38,761 nt of DNA, taken from DASYQD01 sp036005845. GTDB lineage: Bacteria; Acidobacteriota; Thermoanaerobaculia; Multivoradales; JAIOJS01. The notes under the pieces are model-generated. The model was given only the letters and a program-made list of their open reading frames with translations. It searched no databases and had not been told where the DNA came from. Location: positions 1-38,761 of the forward strand of contig DASYQD010000116.1 of the NCBI GenBank assembly GCA_036005845.1, read 5' to 3'. The position numbers and the translations under genes were made by a program. Positions 28,275-38,641 of the stretch are shown here, piece by piece; the stretch's first letter is position 1; every line of letters starts with the position of its first letter.

Positions 28275-28841
28275 TCAGCGGCGGCGGCGCACGAAGACGG
28301 CCGGGTCGTAGCCGAGGCCGATGGCCGCGCTGCCGCCGCTGCCGTCTTCGCCCGCCTCGACGGCGGGGAGCGTGGCCTGCACCTCCGCGCTCATCGCCGC
28401 GATGGCGCGCACCGTCCGCTCGTCGAGCGTGCCGGCGTGCATCGCGTGGAGCGCGACGTGGAGGCCGGCGCGGTAGAGCGGCTGGTCGGCGAGCCGCAAC
28501 CGCACCGGTGCGCCGCCCTCGGGGTACAGGGACACCTCGTCGCCGAACTGCCGCCACCCGTGGTTGAAGAGCCAGGCGCGGCCGAAGGCGATCGGCAGGA
28601 GGGCCACGCAGCGCGTCGCTTCGTCAGGCCGCAGACCCGCTGCTTCGAGTCGACCGATGAGCGCGGAGGCATCGTAGTTCGCGCTCGTCGCGCCGAGGAT
28701 CGGCAGCGCGATGGCGAAGGTCGGAGCCGCCGCATCGAGGTCGCGCCGCAGGCGGCGGCGTCCGAGCAGCATCGGCACCAGCGGCTGCCGCGGCCGGGTC
28801 AGCACGGCCCAGACGCGGCGCATCCCGTCGGCGAAGCTCAC
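28275..28841 (-). CDS. Hypothetical protein downstream of sucA
   Basis: The 188-aa soluble protein is not recognised. It has no signal peptide or transmembrane segment. A GTG start at 28841 or ATG at 28823 are both possible; neither has a clear ribosome-binding site. It contains ALPIAFGRAWLFNHGW and LRLADQPLYRAGLHVALHAMH, suggesting a mainly helical protein, and ends in four arginines. It begins 20 nt after the sucA stop, so it is probably co-transcribed with sucA. Codon use looks like that of its neighbours, so it is probably a real gene. Confidence 0.65.
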   Translation of the reverse strand: MSFADGMRRVWAVLTRPRQPLVPMLLGRRRLRRDLDAAAPTFAIALPILGATSANYDASALIGRLEAAGLRPDEATRCVALLPIAFGRAWLFNHGWRQFGDEVSLYPEGGAPVRLRLADQPLYRAGLHVALHAMHAGTLDERTVRAIAAMSAEVQATLPAVEAGEDGSGGSAAIGLGYDPAVFVRRRR

Positions 28842-28860
28842 GTTGCCAGCGCTCGCGTTC

Positions 28861-31329
28861 TCAGCTGCCGAAGCGCTCGAAGGCGAGGCCGAGGAGCGTC
28901 TTCTGCTCCAGGGCGTGCGCCTTCGCCGAGCCGGTCGCCGGGCTGGCGCTCTCGCTGCGCTTGACGGTGCGCACGCGGCGGCCGCCGCTCAGGCGCTCGA
29001 GCCGCGGCACGACGTAGGCGAGCGCGCCCTGGTTGGCGGGCTCCTCCTGCACCCACAGCACGTCGCGCGCGTCGGCGCGGCGGTCGAAGAGCGACGAGAC
29101 CTCTTCCTTCGGGAAGGGATAGAGCTGCTCGAGGAAGATCACCGCCGTCGCCGTGTCGTGCCGGCGGCGGCGCTCGGCGAGCAGCTCGTGGCCGACCTTG
29201 CCGGTGCAGAAGAGCAGCCGCTCCGCATTCTGCGCCTCGGCGTCGTCGATCACCGGCAGGAACCGCGGCCGCGAGAAATCGGCGATCGGCGAGGCCGCCT
29301 CCTTCGCGCGCAGCATGCTCTTCGGCGTCATCACGACGAGCGGCTTCCTCCACTTGCGCAGCGCCTGGCGGCGCAGCAGGTGGAAGTACTGCGCCGCGTT
29401 CGAAGGCTGGCAGACCTGCCAGTTGTCCTCGGCGGCGAGCTGCAGGTAGCGCTCGAGGCGCGCCGAGGAGTGCTCCGGCCCTTGACCTTCGTAGCCGTGC
29501 GGGAGCAGCAGCACGAGACCCGACAGCAGGCCCCACTTGTCCTCGCCGGCGGCGAGGAACTGGTCGATGGGTACCTGGGCGCCGTTGGCGAAGTCGCCGA
29601 ACTGCGCCTCCCACAACACCAGCGCCTCGGGGAAGTCGCGCGAGTAGCCGTACTCGTAGCCGAGGATGCCGGCCTCCGAGAGCGGCGAGTCGAAGACGTC
29701 GAAGAAGGCGTTGCCCGTCGCGAGCGCCTGCAGCGGCACCGCCTCGTGCTCGTCCTCGACGTCGATGAGCACCGAGTGGCGCTGGTTGAAGGTGCCGCGG
29801 CGGCTGTCCTGCCCGGTCAGCCGCACCGGCACGCCCTGCGCGAGCAGCGAGCCGAAGGCCAGCGCCTCGGCCATGCCGTAGTCAACGGGCCGGCTGCCGC
29901 GCCCCATCTCGCGGCGCTGTTCGAGGAGCTTCGACACCTTGGGGTGGACGTGGAATCCCTCGGGCGCCGTGCCGATGGCGTCGCCGATGCGCGCCAACTC
30001 CTCCGCCGAGACGCCGGTGTCGACTTCGACCGCGGGCTCCCAGAAGCCGCCGCGGTAGTCGTTCCAGTAGTCGGGCAGCGTCGCCAGGCGCGGTTTCTTC
30101 TCCATCGCGCCGGCGCGCGCGTGCGCGGCGTCGAGGTCGGCCTGCACCTGCTGCACGACGCCTTCGAGCCACGCCGCATCCGCGCCGCTCTTCTCGGCGT
30201 AGCTCTTCCACAGGGGCGGCATGCGTTCGATCGCGGCGTAGAGGCGCGGCTGGGTGATCGTCGGGTCGTCGACCTCGCTGTGGCCGTGGCGGCGGTAGCC
30301 GACGAGGTCGATCACCACGTCGGTGCCGAACTGGTGGCGGAACTCGGTGGCGATGCGGCCGACCCGCACCGCCGCCTCCGGGTCCTCGGCGTTGACGTGG
30401 AAGATGGGCACCGGCAGCCGCCGCGCCACGTCGGTGGCGTAGCGCGTCGAGGTGTACTCGCGCGGCTCGGTGGTGAAGCCGATCAGGTTGTTGGCGACGA
30501 CGTGCACGGTGCCGCCGACGCGGTAGCCCGGGATGTCGGCGAGGTTCAAGACCTCGGCCAGCATCCCCTGGCCCGCGAACGCGGAGTCGCCATGCACCAT
30601 CACCGGCACGACGCGCCGCACGCCGCCTTCGCCTAGCCGGCACTGCTTGGCGCGCACGCGGCCGACGATCACCGGGTCCACGGCTTCGAGGTGCGACGGG
30701 TTCGAGGCGAGGTGGATGCGCACTTCGCGGCCGTCGGGTGCGGTGAACGTCCCGGTGGCGCCGAGGTGGTACTTGACGTCGCCGCCGCCGAGCGTGCTGC
30801 GCGGGTCGACGTCCTCGAAGCCGGCGAGGATCTCGCCCGCGTCCTTGCCGACGACGGTCGCCATCACGGTGAGGCGGCCGCGGTGGCTCATCGCCAGCAC
30901 CACCATCTCGCAGTCGTGCTCGGCCAGCGTGGCGACCACTTCGTCGAGCAGCGGCACCAGCGCGGCGAGGCCCTCGATCGAGAAGCGCTTGCTGCCCAGG
31001 TAGCGCGACTGCAGCATCTGCTCGAAGGCCTCGGCACGCAGCAGGCGCTCGAGGATGCGGCGGCGGTCGGGCGGCGGCGCCGGCGCCTCCATCTGCCGCG
31101 CCACCCACTCGCGCACTTTGGGATCGGCGATGTGCATGAACTCGACGCCGATCGGGCCGGCGTAGATGCGGCGCGCGTCCTCGGCTTCGGGGCCGTCGGC
31201 GGCGAGATCTGGGTGGCGCTGCGGCGTCAGACGGCCTAGAGGATCGAGCTGCGCTTCGAGGTAGCCCCAGCGGCGGAAAGCGTCGAGAACGGTGGTGTCG
31301 GCGAGCGTCGGCATGGCGGCAGAGAGCAT
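28861..31329 (-). CDS. sucA: 2-oxoglutarate dehydrogenase E1 component
   Basis: The 822-aa thiamine-diphosphate enzyme decarboxylates 2-oxoglutarate in the TCA cycle and passes the succinyl group to the E2 lipoyl domain. Signatures: KRFSIEG at 114-120, MSHRGRL at 148-153, GDSAFAGQG at 247-255, NNLIGFTT at 280-287, GHSEVDDP (ThDP/Mg pocket) and, in the C-terminal pyrimidine-binding half, GQDSRRGTFNQRHS. It is about 110 residues shorter than E. coli SucA (933), mainly in the N-terminal E2-binding region. The start is ATG 31329; ATG 31314 is an alternative. sucB and lpd are not adjacent. Its promoter region is shared with a divergent ECF sigma gene. Confidence 0.95.
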   Translation of the reverse strand: MLSAAMPTLADTTVLDAFRRWGYLEAQLDPLGRLTPQRHPDLAADGPEAEDARRIYAGPIGVEFMHIADPKVREWVARQMEAPAPPPDRRRILERLLRAEAFEQMLQSRYLGSKRFSIEGLAALVPLLDEVVATLAEHDCEMVVLAMSHRGRLTVMATVVGKDAGEILAGFEDVDPRSTLGGGDVKYHLGATGTFTAPDGREVRIHLASNPSHLEAVDPVIVGRVRAKQCRLGEGGVRRVVPVMVHGDSAFAGQGMLAEVLNLADIPGYRVGGTVHVVANNLIGFTTEPREYTSTRYATDVARRLPVPIFHVNAEDPEAAVRVGRIATEFRHQFGTDVVIDLVGYRRHGHSEVDDPTITQPRLYAAIERMPPLWKSYAEKSGADAAWLEGVVQQVQADLDAAHARAGAMEKKPRLATLPDYWNDYRGGFWEPAVEVDTGVSAEELARIGDAIGTAPEGFHVHPKVSKLLEQRREMGRGSRPVDYGMAEALAFGSLLAQGVPVRLTGQDSRRGTFNQRHSVLIDVEDEHEAVPLQALATGNAFFDVFDSPLSEAGILGYEYGYSRDFPEALVLWEAQFGDFANGAQVPIDQFLAAGEDKWGLLSGLVLLLPHGYEGQGPEHSSARLERYLQLAAEDNWQVCQPSNAAQYFHLLRRQALRKWRKPLVVMTPKSMLRAKEAASPIADFSRPRFLPVIDDAEAQNAERLLFCTGKVGHELLAERRRRHDTATAVIFLEQLYPFPKEEVSSLFDRRADARDVLWVQEEPANQGALAYVVPRLERLSGGRRVRTVKRSESASPATGSAKAHALEQKTLLGLAFERFGS

Positions 31330-31346
31330 AGCGCTCGGCTCTGGGT

Positions 31347-31373
31347 TCAAATATCCCGAGGGGTCAAATATCC
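31347..31373. promoter_or_regulatory. Two direct repeats TCAAATATCC, 17 bp apart
   Basis: TCAAATATCC occurs at 31347-31356 and again at 31364-31373, in the 69-bp gap between divergent sucA and an ECF sigma gene. These A/T-rich boxes stand out in a very GC-rich sequence. The spacing of just under two helical turns and the position suggest a binding site for a regulator of one or both genes. Which protein binds cannot be said. Confidence 0.45.
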
Positions 31374-31398
31374 GCCAGCGTCGTTCGTCATCACAAGG

Positions 31399-31980
31399 GT
31401 GACCAAGGACCTCGCCTTCACCATGCACGACGAGCAGGACCGGCGCATCGTCGACGCGCTCGAGCAGCAGCGGCCACGGCTGCGCCAGTGGCTGCGGCGG
31501 CAGGCGGCGGACCCGGGCGACGTCGAGGACGTGCTGCAGGACGTCTTCTACGAGCTCGTGGCCGCCTACCGGCTGCTGCAGCCGGTAGAGCAGGCGGGGG
31601 CGTGGCTCTTCCGCGTCGCGCGCAATCGCCTCGTCGACCGCTGGCGGAAGAAGAAGCCCGAGGCTTTCGCCGATCACGACCACGTCACCGAGGAGGGCGA
31701 GCGGCTGGGCCTCGCCGACCTATTGCCATCGCCGGAGGCCGGCCCCGACGCCGCCTATGCGCGCTCGGTGCTGGTGGAGGAGCTCGAGGACGCGCTCGCC
31801 GAGCTGCCGGACGCGCAGCGCGAAGTGTTCCTCGCGCACGAGGTCGAAGGACGCTCGTTCAAGGAGATCGCCGCGCGCACCGGCGTCGGCGTCAACACGT
31901 TGCTGTCGCGCAAACACGCGGCCGTCTTGCAGCTGCGGCAGCGGCTGCGGGCCGTCTACGACGAATTCCTGACTCGATGA
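31399..31980 (+). CDS. ECF RNA polymerase sigma factor
   Basis: The 193-aa protein has sigma region 2 (DPGDVEDVLQDVFYELVAAYR and AWLFRVARNRLVDRWRKKKP, about residues 38-86) and region 4 (LAELPDAQREVFLAHEVEGRSFKEIAARTGVGVNTLLSRKHAA, about 131-175). It is a typical ECF factor of normal length. The start could be GTG 31399 or ATG 31423 (MHDEQDRR). It overlaps the start region of a small two-helix membrane protein gene, which may be its partner; no zinc-finger anti-sigma gene follows. It is divergent from sucA. Confidence 0.9.
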   Translation: MTKDLAFTMHDEQDRRIVDALEQQRPRLRQWLRRQAADPGDVEDVLQDVFYELVAAYRLLQPVEQAGAWLFRVARNRLVDRWRKKKPEAFADHDHVTEEGERLGLADLLPSPEAGPDAAYARSVLVEELEDALAELPDAQREVFLAHEVEGRSFKEIAARTGVGVNTLLSRKHAAVLQLRQRLRAVYDEFLTR

Positions 31981-31991
31981 GGAGACTCGAC

Positions 31992-32414
31992 ATGTACGAT
32001 CCCGATTCCGTTCGCGATTACGCCCGCCACCGCACCGCGCGCATCGTGCGCCTCCTGATGCTCGCTCCGTTCATCATCGTCATCTTCGGCACCGTCTTCG
32101 GCTTTGCCGTCAAGGCGCTGTGGAACTGGCTGATGCCGCTCCTCTTCGGCCTGTCGACGATCACCTTCTGGCAGGCGTGGGGCCTGCTGCTCCTCTCCTG
32201 GATCCTGCTCGGCGGGTTCCGCGGCGTCGGCGGCTACGCGCGGTCCGGGGCGTACGGCCGGCGCGACCGGGGCCGCGGCGATCGCTGGGACCGCTGGCGG
32301 CGCTGGCGCGAGATGACGCCCGAGCAGCGCGCCGCGCTGCGCGAGCAGCTCGACCGCTGCTGGGAGCAGGCGTCTGGGGGTTCCCACGTGAATCGCGGAG
32401 AGTCGGAAGTCTGA
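31992..32414 (+). CDS. Small two-TM membrane protein paired with ECF sigma
   Basis: The 140-aa protein starts at ATG 31992, chosen because AGGAG lies 7 nt upstream; ATG 31977 overlapping the sigma stop is an alternative. It has two transmembrane helices, about 17-40 and 45-74. A cytoplasmic Arg/Asp-rich stretch follows, then MTPEQRAALREQLDRCWEQ, a short amphipathic helix reminiscent of CpxP/ZraP-type helices. Position right after an ECF sigma gene suggests a regulator or effector of that sigma, replacing a classic anti-sigma; this is inference. It does not have the ZAS motif. Confidence 0.75.
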   Translation: MYDPDSVRDYARHRTARIVRLLMLAPFIIVIFGTVFGFAVKALWNWLMPLLFGLSTITFWQAWGLLLLSWILLGGFRGVGGYARSGAYGRRDRGRGDRWDRWRRWREMTPEQRAALREQLDRCWEQASGGSHVNRGESEV

Positions 32415-32444
32415 GGACGCGGCGCGCGAGCCGAGGCTTCGATC

Positions 32445-33413
32445 ATGAGAGCCATCACTTACTCCCGCTTCGGAGCACCCGAGGAGGTCCTCCGCTGCGA
32501 GGAGCGTCCGCAGCCGACGCCGGGCGACGACGAGCTGCTGATCGCCGTGCGTGCCGCCGCAGTGAATCCGCTCGACTGGCACTTCGTCAGGGGTACGCCC
32601 TACCTCGCGCGCATGGCGTTCGGGCTGCGCCAGCCCAGGAACCCGTGGCTCGGCGTCGACGCCGCCGGCGTCGTCGAAGCGGTGGGCCGCAATGTGACTG
32701 CGTTCCAGCCCGGCGACGAGGTCTTCGGCAACTGCCGCGGTGCCTTCGCCGAGTATGCGCTCAGCAAGGAGTCGGCGGTCGTCGGCAAGCCCGCGAGCGT
32801 CGCGTTCGAGCAGGCGGCGGCCGCGCCCGTGGCGGGTTACACGGCCCTGCAGGCGCTGCGTCACAGAGGATCGATACAGCCGGGGCAGCGAGTCTTGGTC
32901 AACGGTGCCGCCGGCGGCGTCGGCACCTTCGCCGTGCAAATCGCCAAGTCGTTCGGCGCCGAGGTGACCGGCGTCTGCAGCACGCGCAACGTCGACTTGG
33001 TGCGCTCGCTCGGCGCCGATCGCGTCGTCGACTACAGCGCCGAGGACTTCACGCGCGATGCGGCGCGCTACGACCTGATCCTCGACTGCATCGGCAACCA
33101 CTCGCTCGCCGACTGCCGGCGGGTCTTGCAGCCGTCGGGGCGGTACGTCCAGGTCGGTGGCCAGGGCAGTGCGTGGCTGGGACCGTTCCCTCGGGCGATC
33201 GCGATCCTCCTGCTGTCGCCGTTCGTCAAGCAACCTCTGGCGCTGATGCTGGCGAAGGGGACGCGCGACGACCTGATCGCGTTGCGCGACCTCATGGCCG
33301 CCGGCACGGTGAAGCCGGTCATCGACCGCCGCTACGCGCTGCGCGAAGTCCCGGCCGCCGTCGCTTACGTGGAAGCCGGCCATGCGCGCGGCAAAGTGAT
33401 CGTGACTCCATGA
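32445..33413 (+). CDS. Zinc-independent MDR oxidoreductase (quinone-oxidoreductase-like)
   Basis: The 322-aa medium-chain dehydrogenase/reductase has a GroES-like N-terminal half (VNPLDWHFVRG, GVDAAGVVEAVG) and a Rossmann half with the nucleotide-binding loop GAAGGVG at 154-160. It lacks the Cys/His zinc ligands of alcohol dehydrogenases and the structural-zinc loop, which places it in the NAD(P)H:quinone reductase / zeta-crystallin group. The substrate is unknown; detoxification of quinones or enones is the family theme. It ends 3 nt before the convergent DUF885 gene with no terminator between. Confidence 0.88.
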   Translation: MRAITYSRFGAPEEVLRCEERPQPTPGDDELLIAVRAAAVNPLDWHFVRGTPYLARMAFGLRQPRNPWLGVDAAGVVEAVGRNVTAFQPGDEVFGNCRGAFAEYALSKESAVVGKPASVAFEQAAAAPVAGYTALQALRHRGSIQPGQRVLVNGAAGGVGTFAVQIAKSFGAEVTGVCSTRNVDLVRSLGADRVVDYSAEDFTRDAARYDLILDCIGNHSLADCRRVLQPSGRYVQVGGQGSAWLGPFPRAIAILLLSPFVKQPLALMLAKGTRDDLIALRDLMAAGTVKPVIDRRYALREVPAAVAYVEAGHARGKVIVTP

Positions 33414-33416
33414 GCC

Positions 33417-35225
33417 CTACTTCGCCGCCGCCGTCTGCTGCTGCTCGGCGATCCAGGCGTCGATCTGCCGCTCGAGCACCGGCAGCGGCACCGAGCCGTT
33501 CTTCAGCACCGCGTCGTGGAAGAGCCGCACGTCGAAGCGCTCGCCCAGCGCCTTCTCGGCCCGGGTGCGTAGCTCGCGGATCTTCAGGTAGCCGATGCGG
33601 TACGACAGCGCCTGCCCCGGCCACGAGATGTAGCGGTCGGTCTCGGTCTCGATCTCGTGCAGCGACAGCGCGGTGTTGGCGGTCATGTAGTCGAGCATCT
33701 GCTGGCGCGTCCAGCCCTTAGCGTGCACCCCGGTGTCGACGACGAGGCGGCAGGCGCGCCACATCGCCCAGGTGAGGCGGCCGAAGTCGTGGTAGGGGTC
33801 GGTGTAGAAGCCGACCGTCTTGCCCAGCCACTCCGAGTAGAGCCCCCAGCCTTCGCCGAACGCCGAGATGTAGCTGTAGCGGCGGAAGGGCGGCACGCCG
33901 GTCGCCTCCTGCGCCAGCGCGCCTTGCAGGTGATGGCCCGGCACCGCCTCGTGGAAGGTGAGCGCCTCGAGCTGGTAGAGCGGCCGCGTCTCGAGCGCGT
34001 AGGTGTTCACCCAGTACTCGCCCGGCTGCGTCGAGTCGATGGGCGCGCCGTTGTAGCGGCCGGAGGTGTACTTGGGCGCCAGAAAGTCCGGCACCGGCGT
34101 CACCGTGTAGGGCTGGCGCGGCAGGGTCTTGAACAGCGACGGCAGCTTGCCGTCCATCTGCTTGGCGAGCCACGCCGCGCGCATCAGCAGCTCCTCCGGC
34201 GTCTTGGCGTAGAACTGCGAATCGGTACGCAGGAACTTGAGGAACGCCGCGAAGTCGCCTTTGAAGCCGACCTTGGCGATCAACGCGTCCATCTCGGCGC
34301 GGATCGACTTGACCTCGTCGAGGCCGATCTGGTGGATCTTCTCGGCGTCGAGGTCGTCGCGAGTCGTGTAGCGGCGAATGAGGAACTTGTAGTACGCGTC
34401 GCCGTTGGGGAGCGCGCTCGCCGCGAGCGTCTCGCGCGTGTGCGGCAGGTATTCCTTGGTCATGAAGTCGAGGAAGCGGGCGTAGGCGGGCACCACCGCC
34501 TCGAGGATCGCGTCGCGCCCCGCCTTGAGCAGCCGCTCCTGCTCGCCGGACGGGATCTGCGGCGGCATGCGCGTGAACGGCGTCCACAGCGCGCTCTTGT
34601 TCTGGTCGAAGACGGTGAGCGGCTGGATGGAGGTCTCGATGCCCTTGAGCGTCACCTTGGGTGGCGTCATGCCGCGCGCGAGGCCCTCGCGCATCAGCGC
34701 GATGTTCTGGTCCATGAAGCGCGGGAAGGCGCGCAGGCGGGCGATGTAGTTCTCGTACTGCTTGACGGTCTGGAACGGCATCGACTGCCAGAGCAGCGGG
34801 AAGCCGCTGTGGAAGCCGGAGTCGGCGTTGATCGTCAGGTACTGCTCGCCGAACCCGTACGACTCGACGCGATCGCGGAGCTGGGTCGCGAAGATGTCGT
34901 AGTTGACCTGCTCCTCAACCGGCAGCGCGGCGCGGTCGATCGCCGCGAGCTCAGAGCGGAACGCCTCCGTCTCGCGGTTCTGCCGCTCGAGCGTCTCCGG
35001 CGCGAGGTCGGAGAGCCGGTCGTCGTAATCGTGCACCCCGACCGAGCTCGCCAGCTCCGGGCTCTCGCGCAGCCGCCACGCCCACTCGCGGTCGAAGAGG
35101 TCGTGCAGCCGCGCCACAGCATCCGATGTCCCAGCAGCCGCGGCAGGTGCTGCCAGTGCGGTCTTGGTAGCGCTGAGCGACGTGATCGCGACGAGCGAAA
35201 GCGTCAACGTGACGAATCGGCGCAT
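33417..35225 (-). CDS. Secreted DUF885 family metallopeptidase
   Basis: The 602-aa protein has a signal peptide (MRRFVTLTLSLVAITSLSA then Ala-rich). The DUF885 domain fills the rest, with the zinc motif HEAVPGHH at 425-432 and the downstream acidic GEGWGLYSE at 457-465, where E458 is the probable third ligand. DUF885 proteins are periplasmic zinc carboxypeptidase-like enzymes related to the M32/M3 fold. The start ATG 35225 has GGAGG about 11 nt upstream. The ligands are intact. It is a single gene, convergent with the MDR gene and divergent from the toxin-antitoxin pair. Confidence 0.88.
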   Translation of the reverse strand: MRRFVTLTLSLVAITSLSATKTALAAPAAAAGTSDAVARLHDLFDREWAWRLRESPELASSVGVHDYDDRLSDLAPETLERQNRETEAFRSELAAIDRAALPVEEQVNYDIFATQLRDRVESYGFGEQYLTINADSGFHSGFPLLWQSMPFQTVKQYENYIARLRAFPRFMDQNIALMREGLARGMTPPKVTLKGIETSIQPLTVFDQNKSALWTPFTRMPPQIPSGEQERLLKAGRDAILEAVVPAYARFLDFMTKEYLPHTRETLAASALPNGDAYYKFLIRRYTTRDDLDAEKIHQIGLDEVKSIRAEMDALIAKVGFKGDFAAFLKFLRTDSQFYAKTPEELLMRAAWLAKQMDGKLPSLFKTLPRQPYTVTPVPDFLAPKYTSGRYNGAPIDSTQPGEYWVNTYALETRPLYQLEALTFHEAVPGHHLQGALAQEATGVPPFRRYSYISAFGEGWGLYSEWLGKTVGFYTDPYHDFGRLTWAMWRACRLVVDTGVHAKGWTRQQMLDYMTANTALSLHEIETETDRYISWPGQALSYRIGYLKIRELRTRAEKALGERFDVRLFHDAVLKNGSVPLPVLERQIDAWIAEQQQTAAAK

Positions 35226-35290
35226 GGCGACTGGCACCTCCGTTGGACGGCGGGCCATCGTACCGCATTGAATGGCGTAGGCACGCCACA

Positions 35291-35321
35291 TGTAACGCGC
35301 ATCTGTCGTGGTCGTGTTACA
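35291..35321. promoter_or_regulatory. Inverted repeat, candidate VapB-like operator
   Basis: TGTAACGCG (from 35291) and CGTGTTACA (ending 35321) are inverted copies matching at 8 of 9 positions, 25 bp apart centre to centre, ending 8 nt before the antitoxin ATG at 35330. Ribbon-helix-helix antitoxins usually bind such palindromes over their own promoter. The right arm contains TACACT, a possible -10 element. Confidence 0.5.
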
Positions 35322-35329
35322 CTGGTCGA

Positions 35330-35584
35330 ATGAAGACCCTCACGGTCCGCCTCCCCGACGAGCTGGTGGCCCAGATCGAGGCCGCGTCGCGGGCGCAGGG
35401 GCGGTCGAAATCCGACGTCGTACGCGAGCGGTTGCGGATCGCCGGCGAACAAACGCGTGGCTCACATGCCATGCTCGACTCGATTCGCGACCTCATCGGG
35501 TCTGTCGACGGGCTGCCGCCCGACCTCGGTAGTCGATACAAGGAATACCTGCGGGCAGGCTTTGGCCGCAAACGTCGTCGTTGA
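35330..35584 (+). CDS. Ribbon-helix-helix antitoxin (VapB-like)
   Basis: The 84-aa protein starts MKTLTVRLPDELVAQIEAAS and continues with GRSKSDVVRERL, a textbook ribbon-helix-helix (CopG/MetJ-type) DNA-binding unit. The C-terminal part (SIRDLIGSVDGLPPDLGS) would wrap the toxin. It starts at ATG 35330 with little leader and overlaps the toxin gene by 23 nt. It should neutralise the PIN toxin and repress its own promoter through the inverted repeat upstream. Confidence 0.85.
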   Translation: MKTLTVRLPDELVAQIEAASRAQGRSKSDVVRERLRIAGEQTRGSHAMLDSIRDLIGSVDGLPPDLGSRYKEYLRAGFGRKRRR

Positions 35585-35984
35585 TTCCGCGTTTCTGGTG
35601 GCGCTCCTCACCAGCCGGGATCGCCATCACCGCTGGGCGGACGCGGCAACAGATCGCTTTCCGCCGCCTTGGGTTACCTGCGAGGCGGTTCTCGCCGAGG
35701 CCTTCTACCTGCTCGGCCCCTTGGGGAGACCTGCTCTCGCGGCGCTGCTCGCGCGAGGCGCCCTCGTCTCCGTCTTCTCGCTCGACAAGCATCTCCAACG
35801 TGTGCTCGGCCTGATGGACAGATACGCCGACGTGCCGATGAGCTTCGCCGACGCGTGTCTGGTGAGAATGAGCGAGACGCTGGCCGAGCCGTTGATCCTT
35901 ACCTTGGATGCGGACTTCGGCATCTACCGGCGGCATGGAAGGCAGGTCGTTCCCTTCGTCTCGCCCGACCACCCGGAGATCTGA
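35562..35984 (+). CDS. PIN-domain toxin (VapC-like ribonuclease)
   Basis: The best start is TTG 35562 (AANVVVDSAFLVALL), with GGCAGG just upstream and a 23-nt overlap with the antitoxin; the frame is open further upstream but that part is antitoxin sequence. The 140-aa PIN domain keeps the acidic active site: D8, E41/E46, D97 (SFADACL) and D116/D118 (LTLDADF). VapC toxins cut tRNA or rRNA and stop growth. The target here is unknown. Overlapping gene order antitoxin then toxin is the standard type II layout. Confidence 0.85.
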   Translation: MAANVVVDSAFLVALLTSRDRHHRWADAATDRFPPPWVTCEAVLAEAFYLLGPLGRPALAALLARGALVSVFSLDKHLQRVLGLMDRYADVPMSFADACLVRMSETLAEPLILTLDADFGIYRRHGRQVVPFVSPDHPEI

Positions 35985-35993
35985 ATCGGCGCG

Positions 35994-36023
35994 AAAAGGC
36001 CCGCGGCTGGGGCGCCGCGGGCC
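35994..36023 (-). terminator. Rho-independent terminator of the pyrophosphatase gene
   Basis: GGCCCGCGGC (35998-36007), 6-nt loop, GCCGCGGGCC (36014-36023): a perfect 10-bp stem. On the minus strand it is followed by TTTT. It lies 29 nt after the pyrophosphatase stop and 10 nt after the toxin stop on the other strand, so the hairpin may serve both. Confidence 0.75.
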
Positions 36024-36052
36024 TCGCAAGAACAGCCAGGCGAGTGGTACCC

Positions 36053-38488
<2,436 letters not shown>

Positions 38489-38641
38489 GTCGGTCCTCCC
38501 GGACTTCTGGAAAGCTTTGGAAAACTTCGTGGGAAACCGCGCCCCGAGCGCGCCGGTCAGGTCACCGGAAGCTCGTGAGTCGCGGGGCCGGAAAAAAGCG
38601 CCGGGATGGTATCACGGGAGCCGTAAGGTGGCGCGCGAGGG

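Noticed and set aside
38501..38535. Imperfect direct repeat (GGAAAGCTTTGGAAAACTT) upstream of hppA
   Set aside because: It is short and imperfect with no matching partner elsewhere in the window; it could be a chance A/T-rich patch in the leader.
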